A stretch of DNA of 64,000 nt from Nemopilema nomurai (taxonomy: Eukaryota > Cnidaria > Scyphozoa > Rhizostomeae > Rhizostomatidae), in assembly GCA_003864495.1 (NCBI GenBank), contig ML133437.1:1364001-1428000 (forward strand). Reading direction: 5' to 3'. Position 1 is the first letter of the stretch, and every line of letters begins with the position of its first letter. The notes under the pieces were generated by a model. It saw nothing but the letters and a program-made list of their open reading frames with translations. It had not been told where the DNA came from and did not search any database. Positions 32,924-44,402 of the stretch are shown here, piece by piece. Both the position numbers and the translations under genes were made by a program.

Positions 32924-35900
32924 CTGCAATTAAAAACAGTTGAACTGATTGTAAACGATCTGGTTAATCATAAGAGAGTCAAGAGAACAAAAAGCATGGG
33001 CTTAATGTTATTCCTTATGTGTTCTGCTATAATGATTATCGCAACTGTTACAACTTCTACAAATGGGAAGGTATTTTGTTTAGAATATTTGTGATTCTGG
33101 CGACTGGCGACGGTTGTTGTTCGTTAATTAGAAAGCATTTGTCAGTAAGAAATCCAGACGGACGATGAGCTGACTTACTTGAACAGTGATGACCGTCGCC
33201 AAAGTAACCAGGGTTGCAAACGCACGTTGTGCTCGATATGCACTGGGCCTCGCGGTGACACTTGCTGCATTCATCTGCAAAAATAAGTTTGAGATGAAGG
33301 TCAAGCATCAACTCTTGCCGTTATGATGCGCTAAACCGTGCTTTACTTAATTTGCATGGTAGAGTTCCCCGTCACCCCCGTCATCTTTAGTTCTAGAACA
33401 AACAAGAGATGGTCCAGGGTATTCAACTTCAACGAACCTCGAATGCACTCGTAGCCGTCCCCGATGAAGCCAGCTCTACAGCGACACTTCCCCCTCACGC
33501 AGATTGCATGAACATCACATTCAGCGCAGACGTCCTCTGTGGAGGCGCAGAAATCATATCAACAACAAACGTCACGTCATGAAGTTGTCACGTGAAAGAA
33601 GTCTCAACACTCTTACGTTACATGTTATTTTTTTTAGAAGTTACGTTTAGGGCAATCAACAACAGCAGGTCGAGTACTTGAAAGATTCCTGAGCTGGATT
33701 GCGTCTATGCGGGTTCCTTATCAAGAAAGGAAACTTTAGGCCCACCTTGACAATGGCCGCCACTAAATCCAACAAGACATATGCACTTGTAAGATCCACT
33801 GCGCCCCGGCTTGCACGTCCCTCCATTTTGACAAGGATTCGGATGGCAAGCTTCGTCTTTAGGCGTTGGACGCGTAGTTGGTGGTTTGGGTGGAGTAGGG
33901 GTCGCCGGTGGGGCTCCCCCTTGCCCCCTTTCTGGCGGCGGCATTCCACCCATAGCTAAAATGACAGATTAGGTTCTATTGTTAAGCAGGATCGTGGAGG
34001 CGGAGAGGAAATAGAGGCTTGGTATAGCGCAGTTTGAGCAAGACACAGAATTGGCTTAAGCAATGCGCTCTAGTGGTCTTTAAAACCAATCGACTGGCTT
34101 CAAGAAGACAGCTGGTTTCAAAAAGATAGCTAGAATAATACTTTTCAAATGGTCCAAACCCAGGCATGGTGAGAGACACGACGAGCCGTGAGACTGATCC
34201 TATGACCTCTTGGAAAAGGGAATGCGCAAACATGAACAAACACATTGCAAATATCATAAGGGTTATCAGGGATGCTAGTGGCGGTAACTGGCGCTTATTT
34301 CTAAAGCAACGCGCAATCAAGGGCACTTCAATAAGGAAGGAGTATCGTAGAACTGTTAGAACCGGTAAAACTGCTTGGTCCTGGTAAGATATAAATGATA
34401 TAGAGCATGCGCCTACTCTTTATCATTGAAATTCTTACGTCTCTTTTCACAGTTTCTGCCGGAGAATCCGAACTGGCATTTGCAAGTATACATCCCCAGT
34501 TCTTCGCTGATACATACCCCTCCGTTGAGGCAAGGAGAAGAGAGACACGGATCACCGCTTCCTGTAATTGCAGTTAGTGGTTATTCCTCGAGGTTAGGGT
34601 TAGGGTTAGGGTCAACGCTAGTTTGCTCCGGCTGCACTCTCTTGCATTGCTACATTTAATGTTAATATTATTATCGACAATTAAAGCAGGCTGGCATTGA
34701 CGGAAAGCTAAATGTTGTTGAACAATATTCAAGCTTCCTCTATTGCAAGTCCAATGGCATAAAATTCCGAAGTGAGGAAAGACAGAGCATGCTTTTTATG
34801 GTAACATTCTCTTTGTTTAAAGCCCAAGATGTTTTGCTTCTTTTAGGTTCTAAGGGATGCATCATACAATGTTGAAATACAAACCTATAGGGTCTTTTTT
34901 TTCACAAAATTCACCATCATAGCCTTCTTTGCAGATGCATTTGAATTTGCCCTCCGGTTCATCGACGCAAGTTCCTCCATTTTTACAGGGATTGCTTTCG
35001 CAAGCCGGGGGAGGAGGTTTACCTTAAAGAATCAGAGAGACTTTAATAATACCAGCAACACAATGCGAAATGCAATGTGATGCAATGAATTGTCTGGTTT
35101 TGTATTTGTAACACAGATTTTGAAAGAGAGCCGAGAAAAATGGTCAACGAGAAAATCTTACCTTCTGTAACTTTCTTACAATCTGAAGAATAACCAGACC
35201 CAATGAAGCCAGCCTGACAAACGCAATGTCCATGCTCACAGAAGGCATGGATATCGCAATCACCGCAACGATCAACTGAAATGTCGATGAAGACACATGA
35301 ACACACTCTTGGCATTAGCACGAGAAAACAGAATTCACAGAGTATCAAATTAGGGCAGCCTTTCTATCATTAGTTACGCAGAATATTCAAATAAATGATT
35401 AAGCTCATGTAAATTACTACATGCAATTAGCAATTTAAATCAAAGCTTGGTAATTATTGATGACCTCTAAGGAAAGTTTAATTTATTTGATGTTAGAAAA
35501 CCTATGAAAGAGCAAGATATGATCTTACATTGTCTTGAATTTAATCTACTTACTTAATTAGAGAGTCAGTTCATATTAATAGATAGTTAATAGAGGATAA
35601 ATATGAGTTGATTAGTAAAGTAACCTTCGCAGAAGTCCCCGTTGAACCTAGATCCACATACGCATCTGAAGGACTCCTTTTCAGTGACACAAGTCCCGCC
35701 ATTTTGACAGGGGGTCGATGTGCACGGGTCGATTTCTGAAGAGGTTAGCGAGAATATGGTTAGCCATTAGCGAAGCAATCGCTCACATGAACGGCTTTGT
35801 TCTCACGAGCATTGCCATGCGATAGACGATGGATCACGTCCGGTTGTAGGTCTTCATTACAATACCTTTTCTGATTAAAGTAATATGCAGTTAGTTGACA

Positions 35901-38900
35901 TATACAATCCTAATATAGACAGGATGCACTGTCGAGATGACATTGCCTGATAAACTGGTCATCCTCCGTTATTTCAATGTCCTGCATGTCAGGACACTCA
36001 GTAGCGTCTTGGCTTTGAATCAGCAGAAATCATCAGCAGAAATCATCAGCAGAAATCATCAGCAGAAATCATCAGCAGAAATCGTCAGCAGAAATCGTCA
36101 GCAGAAATCATCAGCAGAAATCATCAGCAGAAATAAGTTAAATGGCAAATAGAAACAAGCATACCATCACAATGACGCCCGTGCCATCTTTCATTGCAGA
36201 TGCAAAGGAACTCCCCTTTGCCAATGTAATTGCATATTCCACTGTTTTTGCAAGGATTATAGAAACATGGATTCATTTCTGAAAAAAACAGCAAATGCCG
36301 ATAATATCGCTAATACCTAGTGAAAGATAACGAAAGACAGGAATCGTAGAAATGTTCCATCCCTCTAGTAACACTATCACACAATTCGCAGTACGAATAG
36401 GTAGATTCCATCTCCATGACAACAAATCAACGGCAATGGTGATCAGTTAAATCAGTTAAATCAATGTGACATACCTGCGCACTTCCTTCCTATGTAACCA
36501 GACGGACAGTGACATTCGTATGTTCCAGCTACATCTCGACATGTCCCACTATTCTCGCAGGGATTTGGATGACATTTCGATTGAACTATTAGAACAATTA
36601 AGTCGAGGATAATTGCAAGTTTGACCTTAACAGATTCGTTCCCAGGATTTGATTTAAGCCCTGGTGTCGCTTGTATTTTAGCACTGGCACCAGCATAAGT
36701 AGAAATTGCCAATAAAACTTTAGAAAACAATCGCTGCAACTGGTTCACAGTTTGATCCGATGTTCTGCTAGCCAATATATAATACGATCTTATTTTTAAA
36801 TCACCATCTAAATAAAATATTATTCATTATATAAATTATGTTATATAATATTAAATTATATTATAAGATATTATTCATTATATAAATTATATTATAAGAT
36901 ATTATTCATTATTATATTGAATTTTCACGGCCAGTCGGATCTATTTTGCCGGGGATAAAATGAGCTTTGGTCCCCTGTGGACTCTTTTATCAGCATGCAA
37001 AGTCTACCTGAACTGTACGGGTGTATCTTATTGCAGGCTGATTAAACGTGCTGCTGTGGTTTGGAAACGATGCGTCCAGTGCTCACCTTCACAAACATGT
37101 CCGTTGCCCGTAAAGCCGGCCTTGCAAACACAGCTGCCGTGGAAGCACTCCGCATGGTCGTCACAGTCGCTGCAGCCCATCTCTTTCCTCTCTGTTGGCA
37201 AAGACGAGCTGAGACTTACAATCAAGAGTGGTTCGCCTATACGCTGTGGAAATTTGACTTAAATGCAGAAGATGCCGAGTCTAGAAGAGTGAATGCAAGA
37301 TACCTTGACACTGCAGCCCAGTCCAACGATCTGCACATATACAGCTGTATCCACCGGACTTCTCCACGCACACTCCGCTATTCATGCAAGGGTTCGAATG
37401 GCAAAAGCTTTCGGCTGCAAATCACAAATGCACATTGCAGGCAAAAGCTTCATTTTGATCTATCAAATCATAATTATTGCACTGCTTCGAATGACATCTA
37501 TCGAGCGAGTTAAGCGTTTGCAACCTTTTTCAAAGCACCCAAGAACAACTAGAACTGCCATGGTATGAATGGCTTAATAAAAATACAACGTGATTAGATT
37601 GTAGTTGTTGAAACAGCCCTTACTTAAAGTAAAGTTATAGTTAACAATTGGTTAATTCGGTAACATATGAAAAAATTAGTATAGATAGAATGCCTTTCTA
37701 AAGCACCCAGTGAAAGAAACTTGATACAGACTGCTTTAAAGAGTTGGTAAGAAGTCCAGGCTGTGTTAGTGGAAAGTTAGTAGGTTAAATGGTAAGTACC
37801 TGAACAGGTGGTGCCGGTGAAGGAGTTGGTGCATGAGCACTTAAACCCATTCTCCACATCCACACACGAGCCCCCGTTAGAGCAAGGATTTGGGAGACAC
37901 CTGCTTTCCCTGGCTGCAAACACAACTTACTCATTAGACAGAATTGGTTGCGGTGAAGGGAAACGATTGCGAAAGGGAATATTACAGGTCACCAAAGCGA
38001 ACGGTGGGGCGGGGTGATGGTTTGCTTTTTGGGGTCGTGCCTGTATCAAGCTCACAGATCACTGCTTATAACTGTCACTGCAACAAAGCTCGTGCATTTA
38101 GACAGCAAAACGCTTTATTGGTTTTCAGTCGGGAGCTCGGCTTGCGGGATGGGAATTAGCATCGAAACAGTGGGCTCATTAGCTTTTGTGTTTGGTGAGA
38201 AATTCGATGATTGCTTTTCAATGATTCGCAGAAAATGACAGAGGATTCATGAAATTTCCACGAATGTCAAAAGCATTTCTTGGAATGTTAGTGAACTGTT
38301 TGTAAAGGAGATTAGCAATATTCGGATTGCTGGGAATTTCAAAGAATTATGTTGTCTCATAGCAAGACCCTTCGGCAAGTCAAACCAAACTGTGCTACTT
38401 ACTTGCGCAGCGAAGACCAGAGTAGCCCTCTTGGCAGGCGCATGTGTATGAGGTTGCGGCATTTGTGCAAGCAGCTCCGTTTAGACAAGGTGAATTGTGG
38501 CAGTGATCGAACTCTGCAAGAAGGACAGTCATTCTGCAGGCACTTGTCCATTAGCTTTGCGAGCTCAAAACTTGATAATCAGAGTTCGTTCAAACGAGAC
38601 AAGGACTGACGCAAAATGCTGGTAAGGGATTTACAAAGGGAAACGGGACTGGCTGGAAAGGGAGCAACATTCCATTTGATGAAAAGAGAGTTGCGCATGC
38701 GTTTACTAACTACCATGCTTTGATCTGCTTTGGATTCCATTCAGTAATGCAGCGAATAACCAACCTCATAAATGAGCTAATTATTATTTCGAACAGCAAG
38801 GTCCGGAAAAACTAATTTCATTTCTTTCTAACTAATTTCTTTTTAGAATATTTCAATTTATTTATACCAGACAAGAGCCTGTTCACGTACCTTCACACTT

Positions 38901-41900
38901 GACGCCTTTGGCAGCTTCGGTGCAGATGCACTCGAATTTGTCATCTAAATTGATGCATGTTCCGCCGTTCTTGCAAGGATTATTCGTGCAATAGTCAACA
39001 GCTGGTTTCAAAAAGCATTAGAGTAACTGAGACAAATCTCGAAGGGAGTTCGCTTTCTTCATTATCAAATAGTAGCCTTTCAAATGTTTAGCGTAGTTTA
39101 GAGAATAATAACATTAGTTCTCAAGTTAGAAATAATCTACAAGGCGGTAAGATACTCAGCTAGTCATTACTCTATGATGTCGCGATGCAAATCATCCGCC
39201 CTTAACGTGATGAGCTAGGGGCCTGAGGCCGGGAGCCAGGGCCCCGCAGGAAAGGTACATGGCTTGCTACCCCCAAACGAAGGCATTTTAAAATTGATTG
39301 CATTTAATCGGATGCAAGCAGAAACAGGTAGCAGCGGGAAGCACTTTCGATGGATTCAAAAAGAGCGAATTTCTTGCCTTCACAGTTCTTGCCCATGAAA
39401 CCAGCTGCACAGCCACACCGATAATCTTCATCTAGGTCATGGCAAAACCCTTCGTTCCGGCATGGATTGGGGTGGCATCGGTTTATAACTGGTGAAAAAC
39501 GCAAATGTCTTGTTAGATGCTGGTTGGTGGAGAGGCTGATTGGTGGAGAGGCTGATTGGTGGAGAGGCTGATTGGTGGAGAGGCTGATTGGTGGAGAGGC
39601 TGATTGGTGGAGAGGCTGATTGGTGGAGAGGCTGATTGGTGGAGAGGCTGATTGGTGGAGAGGCTGATTAGTGGAGAGGCTGATTGGTGGAGAGGCTGAT
39701 TGGTAGAGAGGCTGATTGATGGAGAGGCTGATTGGTGGAGAGGCTAGGGGTTGCTTCAATTTGGCTCACGGCCGATCAGCGGCTTACCAAGGGAAAGGAA
39801 GCTACTCCAACTTTGCTCACAATAAACCTGCATCATCTTAATCATAATTTGTTTATTCTCAAATTAAATTAGAAAACTGCTATTTTGATTCTAGTATCAA
39901 GACCATTGATAAAGCTTCTGACGCATTTCCAAACACAAGGAGCTACGTAACCGCTACCTGCCATGAACTCCCTTGGAAGGCTTCCTGTTGCACAAAATTT
40001 AGCTGAATGGAAAACGAGTCGCAAAGCAGAGAGCCAACTGAGTGGAGATTCTCACCCAGTTTCTTCTAGCGAACAAATCGAATCAAAACTATTCGCAAAA
40101 TGCGGTCAAATTTCAACCCTTTACTCAAAGAACTGCAGTCTCTAGTGTAAGTAACGTCACTTTAAGACACCAGAATCTGCTACACGAATAACTAACACTG
40201 ATCACCTACTTTCGCAATATTCCCCCTTGTAGCCTCGAGTGCAAGTACATTGGAATCCGTCGCCAGTCTCGTAGCAGTCAGCACCATTCTTGCAGGGGTT
40301 CGGCTGGCATTGGTTGATCTCTGCAAATGCAAATACGACAAGTTAGTCAAAGCTGGCCACATCCTTCGAATTCACTGTTCATGGCCAGTACTTACTAATA
40401 GGCCGTTTACAATGGAACAAACAGCCGGAAAAATTTCAGTCAGCAGGACAAATTTCAGTCAGCCAAAATGAACACTGTGTAAATAGCCCTTGAAAGAGCT
40501 GACCTGAAAGCATTCCTTTTCAAAGATTGTTCATCGTCTAACTTAAGGATTTATAAACCAGATCTTGCAAAATCATTCGTATAAGGAAAGTTACAGGTTT
40601 GTGCCAAAGAAAAGTTTAACTTTGTATAATGCGAATACAAAATCCAATGAAATAAAAGCTAATGTTTTGCCTATTCGAAGCAATAAGATTGGAAGAATGC
40701 GTTCTTACCTTCGCAGTGAGACCCTTTGTAACCAATGGAACAAGTGCATTGGTACCCATGTTCCAAAGCAGTGCAAGTGCCACCATTTCTGCATGGGTTT
40801 GGATAACAGCGGGCTTTCACTACGAAGAATCAATAATATTTCAGCATTTGCGAGTGAACGTCACAGGCTCTGTTAGAAAAAAGGCCTGGATTCGACTCGT
40901 GAAAAGGCAGAACTCCACCCACTAAAGCTGTCAACCAATACCTCGTGTTTAAGTCGCAATTGCTAATCAGCTAAGAAGAAATGGGTAAAGTGCCAAATAT
41001 AAAAGAAGTAAAGAAAACTGAGTGAAGGATGAAAGAAGTATAAGAGAGATCGAGTGATAGATAAGAGTGGAATTAGATAATATATGAACGAGCAGTTCAA
41101 AGAAAGGAAGCTGATCATTCAGTTGTGATTTCTTAACAGTTTTCTACCAAGACAGTGTCTAGCTCTTTCGCGATCTTTATGCAAAATGGTTGGCATCAAA
41201 AAGGGAAGGCAAAAGGCATCGCAATTGCAGTTTCATCATTGGATGACATCAGTGAGTCGACAAGGGTGAGTTAAAAAGGGTGAGTTGAAAGGGTGGGTCG
41301 AAAAGAGTGCGTTAAAAAGGGTGAGTCGTAAAGGGTGGGTCGAAGAGGGTGGATCGAAGAGGGTCAATCGTAAAGGGTGGGTCGAAGAGGGTGGGTCGTA
41401 AAGAGGTGAGTCGAAAAAGGTGAGTCGAAAAGGGTGCGTTAAAAAGGGTGAGTCGAAAAGGGTGGGCGAGTGGTTAGTGATTTGGAATGGCGAAGGTGCA
41501 GGCTCCGCCTCTTGACGACCGCCTCTTGACGACCGCCTCTTGACGACCGCCTCTTGACGACCGCCGGCTTCAGTACACTGGAGACATTGGCAGGACGCAC
41601 CTATATGGTGGTGGTACTCGACTTCGTGCTGCTCGTGAACCACATGTTCCGGGTCGGCGATTTGGACCGGCGGGCCCTGAGAGGCGTAGGGGTCTTCGCC
41701 GGCGTAATCGTCCAAGTCGCCGTGCTCCTCGAGGTCGGCGTGGCGATAATGGCCGCCTTCATGTTCGTCTTCGTGATTGTACGGCGGCGCATCATCGTGA
41801 TTGTACGGCGGCGCATCATCGTGGTATTCCCGGTCGGCGTTGGAGTGGTGGCGGTGGTGGTGGCGGTGGCCGTGCTCCACAATGTGCAACTCGTTGTTCA

Positions 41901-42882
41901 TGTTGTACTCCTTTCCGTTGTCCAGGGTGATCTCCTTCCCGCCTTCGAAGAAGTGCCTCGAAGGGTGACTGATCATCTTGGGCGGGGGTAAAGCGACAAA
42001 CCGTCCAAATTCATTTCCCGCCACATCGATGTGGCCAGCGTCTCCCCTGAATTCGCCATGGCCGTATGGCATGTGATCGCCCGCGACGGGCACTCCACTT
42101 TCTGGAGGAAACGAATGGAAATTATCGAGATGTGGTGGGGATATGCCAGCTATTTTGAAACCGTCGATCCCACCATGAGGAAGACCTTCAGGGAATCCTC
42201 CATCGCCCCCATCAGGAAACCTACCATGAAAGCCATTGTGCAGTCCCCTTGAGTGCAGTTCAAAATCCTTAGGGAAAGGAAGAAACAAATGTCTTGGCTT
42301 ACCGCCGGTAATTTCCGGTGAGCGGACATTGGGATAAAAATGTACCGGAACATTCTCAGAATTAAAATGCGGAGGAACAATCTGAAAGTTCTCGCGATTT
42401 CGCCTTGATAATCCTGGGACTTCAAGGATGTTCAAAGGGTCTCGGTGATGATGAGCAAAGTTTGGTTTGGGGGACGGTCCAAATACGTTGATCATTCCGG
42501 GCAGGTTTATGACTCTCGGTGCGGACGGGTCCTCCATTCTATTTTGCGGCGATAAATCGTAATCCCTTGCAGGCTCGCTAACATCGTTGGTTTGTCCGAC
42601 CGAATCAACAAAATCGCTCTGCCGGTTTGAGCCAAGTTGGCTCATTACATTTTCTAAGATATCGGTTTTCTTTGTGTGCTTATCTTTCACTCCATTTGAG
42701 CTCGTGGTGTTCCGGGCAACAGACACAGTCTTTTCCGGTGCTAGAGCACTGAGAACACTTGTGAGTTTGTATTTGGATGGTTTATTGCCTTTCCCTTCAC
42801 TGTCAACAACGACTAGGCCAGCTACTATAAATAGACAGAGTAAAGCGCTCGTCCCGCATGACGGGTGTCTTCGTTGTGACAT
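32148..42882 (-). CDS. Gene 3: secreted 17-EGF protein ending in four minicollagen-type CRDs (spliced, 19 exons)
   Basis: Exons: 41601-42882, 40709-40819, 40210-40320, 39378-39488, 38891-39001, 38403-38513, 37800-37913, 37304-37414, 37087-37191, 36475-36585, 36165-36278, 35625-35735, 35162-35275, 34885-35022, 34439-34561, 33746-33955, 33438-33536, 33179-33274, 32148-32923; 4059 nt, 1352 aa plus stop, all phase 1. Order: signal peptide and long Gly/His/Pro-rich region (1-427), 13 standard and 4 short EGF modules (428-1094), then a terminal exon with four CRDs separated by polyproline (1095-1352). The CRD plus polyproline combination is the hallmark of cnidarian minicollagens and NOWA, but here it is fused to EGF repeats and lacks a Gly-X-Y helix. 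Inference: an elongated nematocyst structural protein cross-linked at its C terminus to itself or to minicollagens. Confidence 0.88.
32253..32306 (-). other. Minicollagen-type CRD4 (gene 3)
   Basis: [18 protein letters not shown]: canonical spacing with less typical loops (FYN, DSR). Confidence 0.9.
32499..32552 (-). other. Minicollagen-type CRD3 (gene 3)
   Basis: [18 protein letters not shown]: of the four, the closest to classical minicollagen CRDs, with proline after the first Cys and in the third and fourth loops. Confidence 0.92.
32715..32768 (-). other. Minicollagen-type CRD2 (gene 3)
   Basis: [18 protein letters not shown]: canonical spacing, with two loop histidines. Confidence 0.9.
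32844..32897 (-). other. Minicollagen-type CRD1 (gene 3)
   Basis: [18 protein letters not shown]: canonical spacing. It is followed by a Pro run and a PVPVPP linker. Confidence 0.9.
33179..33274 (-). CDS. Gene 3 exon 18: short EGF-like module
   Basis: [10 protein letters not shown], then [14 protein letters not shown]; acceptor TTTTTGCAG, donor GTAAGT. Directly precedes the CRD exon. Confidence 0.86.
33438..33536 (-). CDS. Gene 3 exon 17: short EGF-like module
   Basis: [10 protein letters not shown], then [14 protein letters not shown]; acceptor CTCCACAG, donor GTTCGT. Confidence 0.86.
33746..33955 (-). CDS. Gene 3 exon 16: Pro-rich spacer plus EGF-like module
   Basis: A 33-residue Gly/Pro/Thr-rich lead ([15 protein letters not shown]) precedes [12 protein letters not shown] and [12 protein letters not shown]. 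210 nt, acceptor CATTTTAG, donor GTGGGC. Confidence 0.86.
34439..34561 (-). CDS. Gene 3 exon 15: EGF-like module
   Basis: [12 protein letters not shown], then [12 protein letters not shown]; acceptor AATTACAG, donor GTAAGA. Confidence 0.86.
34885..35022 (-). CDS. Gene 3 exon 14: EGF-like module with Pro lead
   Basis: [12 protein letters not shown] lead, then [13 protein letters not shown]. 138 nt, acceptor TTCTTTAAG, donor GTTTGT. Confidence 0.85.
   Translation of the reverse strand, partial: VNLLPRLAKAIPVKMEELASMNRRANSNASAKKAMMVNFVKKKTL
35162..35275 (-). CDS. Gene 3 exon 13: short EGF-like module
   Basis: [10 protein letters not shown], then [16 protein letters not shown]: compact form with two extra residues before the last Cys; donor GTAAGA. 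Confidence 0.85.
35625..35735 (-). CDS. Gene 3 exon 12: EGF-like module
   Basis: [12 protein letters not shown], then [12 protein letters not shown]; acceptor CTCTTCAG, donor GTTACT. Confidence 0.87.
36018..36135. repeat. 13-bp tandem repeat (gene 3 intron)
   Basis: About nine copies of CAGCAGAAATCAT with a CGT variant in two units. Confidence 0.93.
36165..36278 (-). CDS. Gene 3 exon 11: EGF-like module
   Basis: [12 protein letters not shown], then [12 protein letters not shown]; acceptor TTTTTTCAG, donor GTATGC. A 13-bp tandem repeat sits about 30 bp downstream in the intron. Confidence 0.87.
36475..36585 (-). CDS. Gene 3 exon 10: EGF-like module
   Basis: [12 protein letters not shown], then [12 protein letters not shown]; acceptor TCTAATAG, donor GTATGT. 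Confidence 0.88.
36795..36920. repeat. AT-rich palindromic repeat (gene 3 intron)
   Basis: Three imperfect copies of TTATTCATTATATAAATTAT separated by TTATAAGATA; strongly self-complementary. Confidence 0.75.
37087..37191 (-). CDS. Gene 3 exon 9: short EGF-like module
   Basis: [10 protein letters not shown], then [14 protein letters not shown]: compact EGF placed in the middle of the standard array; donor GTGAGC. Confidence 0.86.
37304..37414 (-). CDS. Gene 3 exon 8: EGF-like module 7
   Basis: [12 protein letters not shown], then [12 protein letters not shown]; acceptor ATTTGCAG, donor GTATCT. Confidence 0.87.
37800..37913 (-). CDS. Gene 3 exon 7: EGF-like module 6
   Basis: [12 protein letters not shown], then [12 protein letters not shown]; acceptor GTTTGCAG, donor GTACTT. 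Confidence 0.87.
38403..38513 (-). CDS. Gene 3 exon 6: EGF-like module 5
   Basis: [12 protein letters not shown], then [12 protein letters not shown]; acceptor CTTGCAG, donor GTAAGT. Confidence 0.88.
38891..39001 (-). CDS. Gene 3 exon 5: EGF-like module 4
   Basis: [12 protein letters not shown], then [12 protein letters not shown]: the aromatic-Gly turn is replaced by AAKG. Donor GTACGT. Confidence 0.87.
39378..39488 (-). CDS. Gene 3 exon 4: EGF-like module 3 with a GC donor
   Basis: [12 protein letters not shown], then [12 protein letters not shown]. The expected donor position after the last Cys-Glu-G reads GCAAGA instead of GTAAGA. GC-AG introns are a known minor class with this strong downstream match. 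No GT in frame nearby would keep phase 1. Confidence 0.83.
39521..39745. repeat. 16-bp minisatellite (gene 3 intron)
   Basis: About 14 copies of GCTGATTGGTGGAGAG, one or two with single changes (TTAGTGG, TTGGTAG, TTGATGG). It begins some 35 bp upstream of gene 3 exon 4. Confidence 0.95.
40210..40320 (-). CDS. Gene 3 exon 3: EGF-like module 2
   Basis: [12 protein letters not shown], then [12 protein letters not shown]; acceptor TTTGCAG, donor GTAGGT. Confidence 0.88.
40709..40819 (-). CDS. Gene 3 exon 2: EGF-like module 1
   Basis: [12 protein letters not shown], then [12 protein letters not shown]; acceptor CTTCGTAG, donor GTAAGA. Confidence 0.88.
41265..41562. repeat. Degenerate tandem repeats in gene 3 intron 1
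   Basis: 41265-41470 is a decayed array around GTCGAAAAGGGTGG with lengths of 13-15. 41505-41562 is a cleaner 14-bp array (GACGACCGCCTCTT, about four copies). Both lie directly after the gene 3 exon 1 donor. Confidence 0.85.
41601..42882 (-). CDS. Gene 3 exon 1: signal peptide and Gly/His/Pro-rich region
   Basis: [20 protein letters not shown] opens a signal peptide (core [15 protein letters not shown]). Later come Asn/Asp-rich, Gly/Phe-rich ([17 protein letters not shown]) and very His-rich parts ([10 protein letters not shown]), plus a tandem duplication of HDDAPPYN. The donor GTGCGT follows HHHIG; the frame continuing past it into 41236-41592 is repeat DNA in the intron and is not counted as coding. 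Confidence 0.84.
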
Positions 42883-44402
42883 GGCCGCCTTCTGTCAGCA
42901 ATACACCATTTCCGCATTATTCCATAGTATTTTTCATGAGTAAATGTTCCCAAAGTTTCCACTTAGATAATTGCGATATTCTTTTGAAGTATCTAGAAAT
43001 TTCGCATGCAGAAGCTTTTTTCTTGCCTGTCTTTAACCATCAAGTTAATTCTTCACGCCCCAGTGCCTCAGCAAGAGCAGTTTAAGACGGTTCAATGGAC
43101 GGGTCAGGTGACTTGACTGAGCTGCGCCCTAAGATATCGAACCAGCATTGAGAGGCTGGTTGCTCAGTGATTTGATAACAAACGCTGCTTTCTATTCTCA
43201 CGAGAGTTCAACACAGCAAGTAGAAAGGCAACAAGTACAAAGGCTTGTGGTACAACTGTTCCCAGGGTTATTATAGCATTAGTGAACAAGAGGCTTGCTT
43301 CTATGGTAACTAAGTTTCGCCAGCCTTGCAAACTGGTCACGAAGGAAACAAAAGTTGGTTACCGTTGCATTTTGGACTCTATTCAATGTCTTCTAGTTTT
43401 GGGAAATCAGCTCCAAATTATAATTTAATGAAGAACTCTATGTGCCTCAATAACTTTTTCCAAGTACAATGGAAGTCAATTTCCATACAGTTTCTGTAAG
43501 ATGATAATGAGTAACTTGCGGCCTGTCAACAGCAGCGCATGCCGGGATAGGATAATTCCTAATATTGATGCTGACGCCTTCTGCAGCCAACCACAAGTCA
43601 TGGCGAGCCATTTCACTTTTTAATGCTTCTAAATGCTTCAGTGCAAGGCAATGTGACCATTAAGAATGTTCTTCAAACCGCTTTGATAATTGTGTTCACA
43701 TTCTAGCTATAATCTCCCTGTCTTCTTGAGTATACTTCAAATTTTTCAGACAACGTCTGACTAAAACCTTTCAGCAATCCAGAACTGGAGCTAGACTAGA
43801 AAGCAGATCCTACCTCACTTCACTTCATTCATTTGTTAAGGGAAAATGCAAAACGTCTTCAACAACGGATTGAGTAAATGAAATCTTTCTAACTTCCGTT
43901 TTTCGAAGATCTTTGAGAGTCTCTGTTAGCGACTCCATTTAATCAAGAAGTCCATCCAATTAAGAACTCCACCCAATTACAGTTACTTAGATTCCAATAC
44001 AACGATATAGTGATGGTCGCTGCAATCCCTTCCAGATTTATGCTTTCACTTCATCATCATGTTCAGAGCGACTGCACACTTTTTCCGGCCATTCGATATT
44101 TGAAACACCTACCCTGCCTTGAAAGATGACGTAATAGTTTGTCTGTAGCGTGGCTTTGGTCGGCTCTTGTTTTAATATTTTTGCATACATTGCGCTCCTG
44201 ACCAATATTTTTAGCCAGTTTGGAATTTGCAATTTTGCCATGTCGCTTGCATTTCATGAGGAAAATAATGCTGAAACTGGAATTTTGGAACAGATAGGTT
44301 TGGGCACGAGCCGACAAACTCGCATCATTGGGATCTCTCTGCTTCACAAGTAGCGTGCATTGCACATGTAGAAGGGCAAGTGCCTTTTTGTGGCAATCCT
44401 AG
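42883..44402. other. Upstream region of gene 3
   Basis: No coding signal seen. Together with 44927-46051 it forms the divergent space between genes 3 and 5, interrupted only by tentative gene 4. Confidence 0.55.

Noticed and set aside
41236..41592. Extension of the gene 3 exon 1 frame through [11 protein letters not shown] into [15 protein letters not shown] repeats
   Set aside because: The GTGCGT donor at 41600 keeps phase 1. The extension is translated tandem-repeat DNA with no match to the paralogues.
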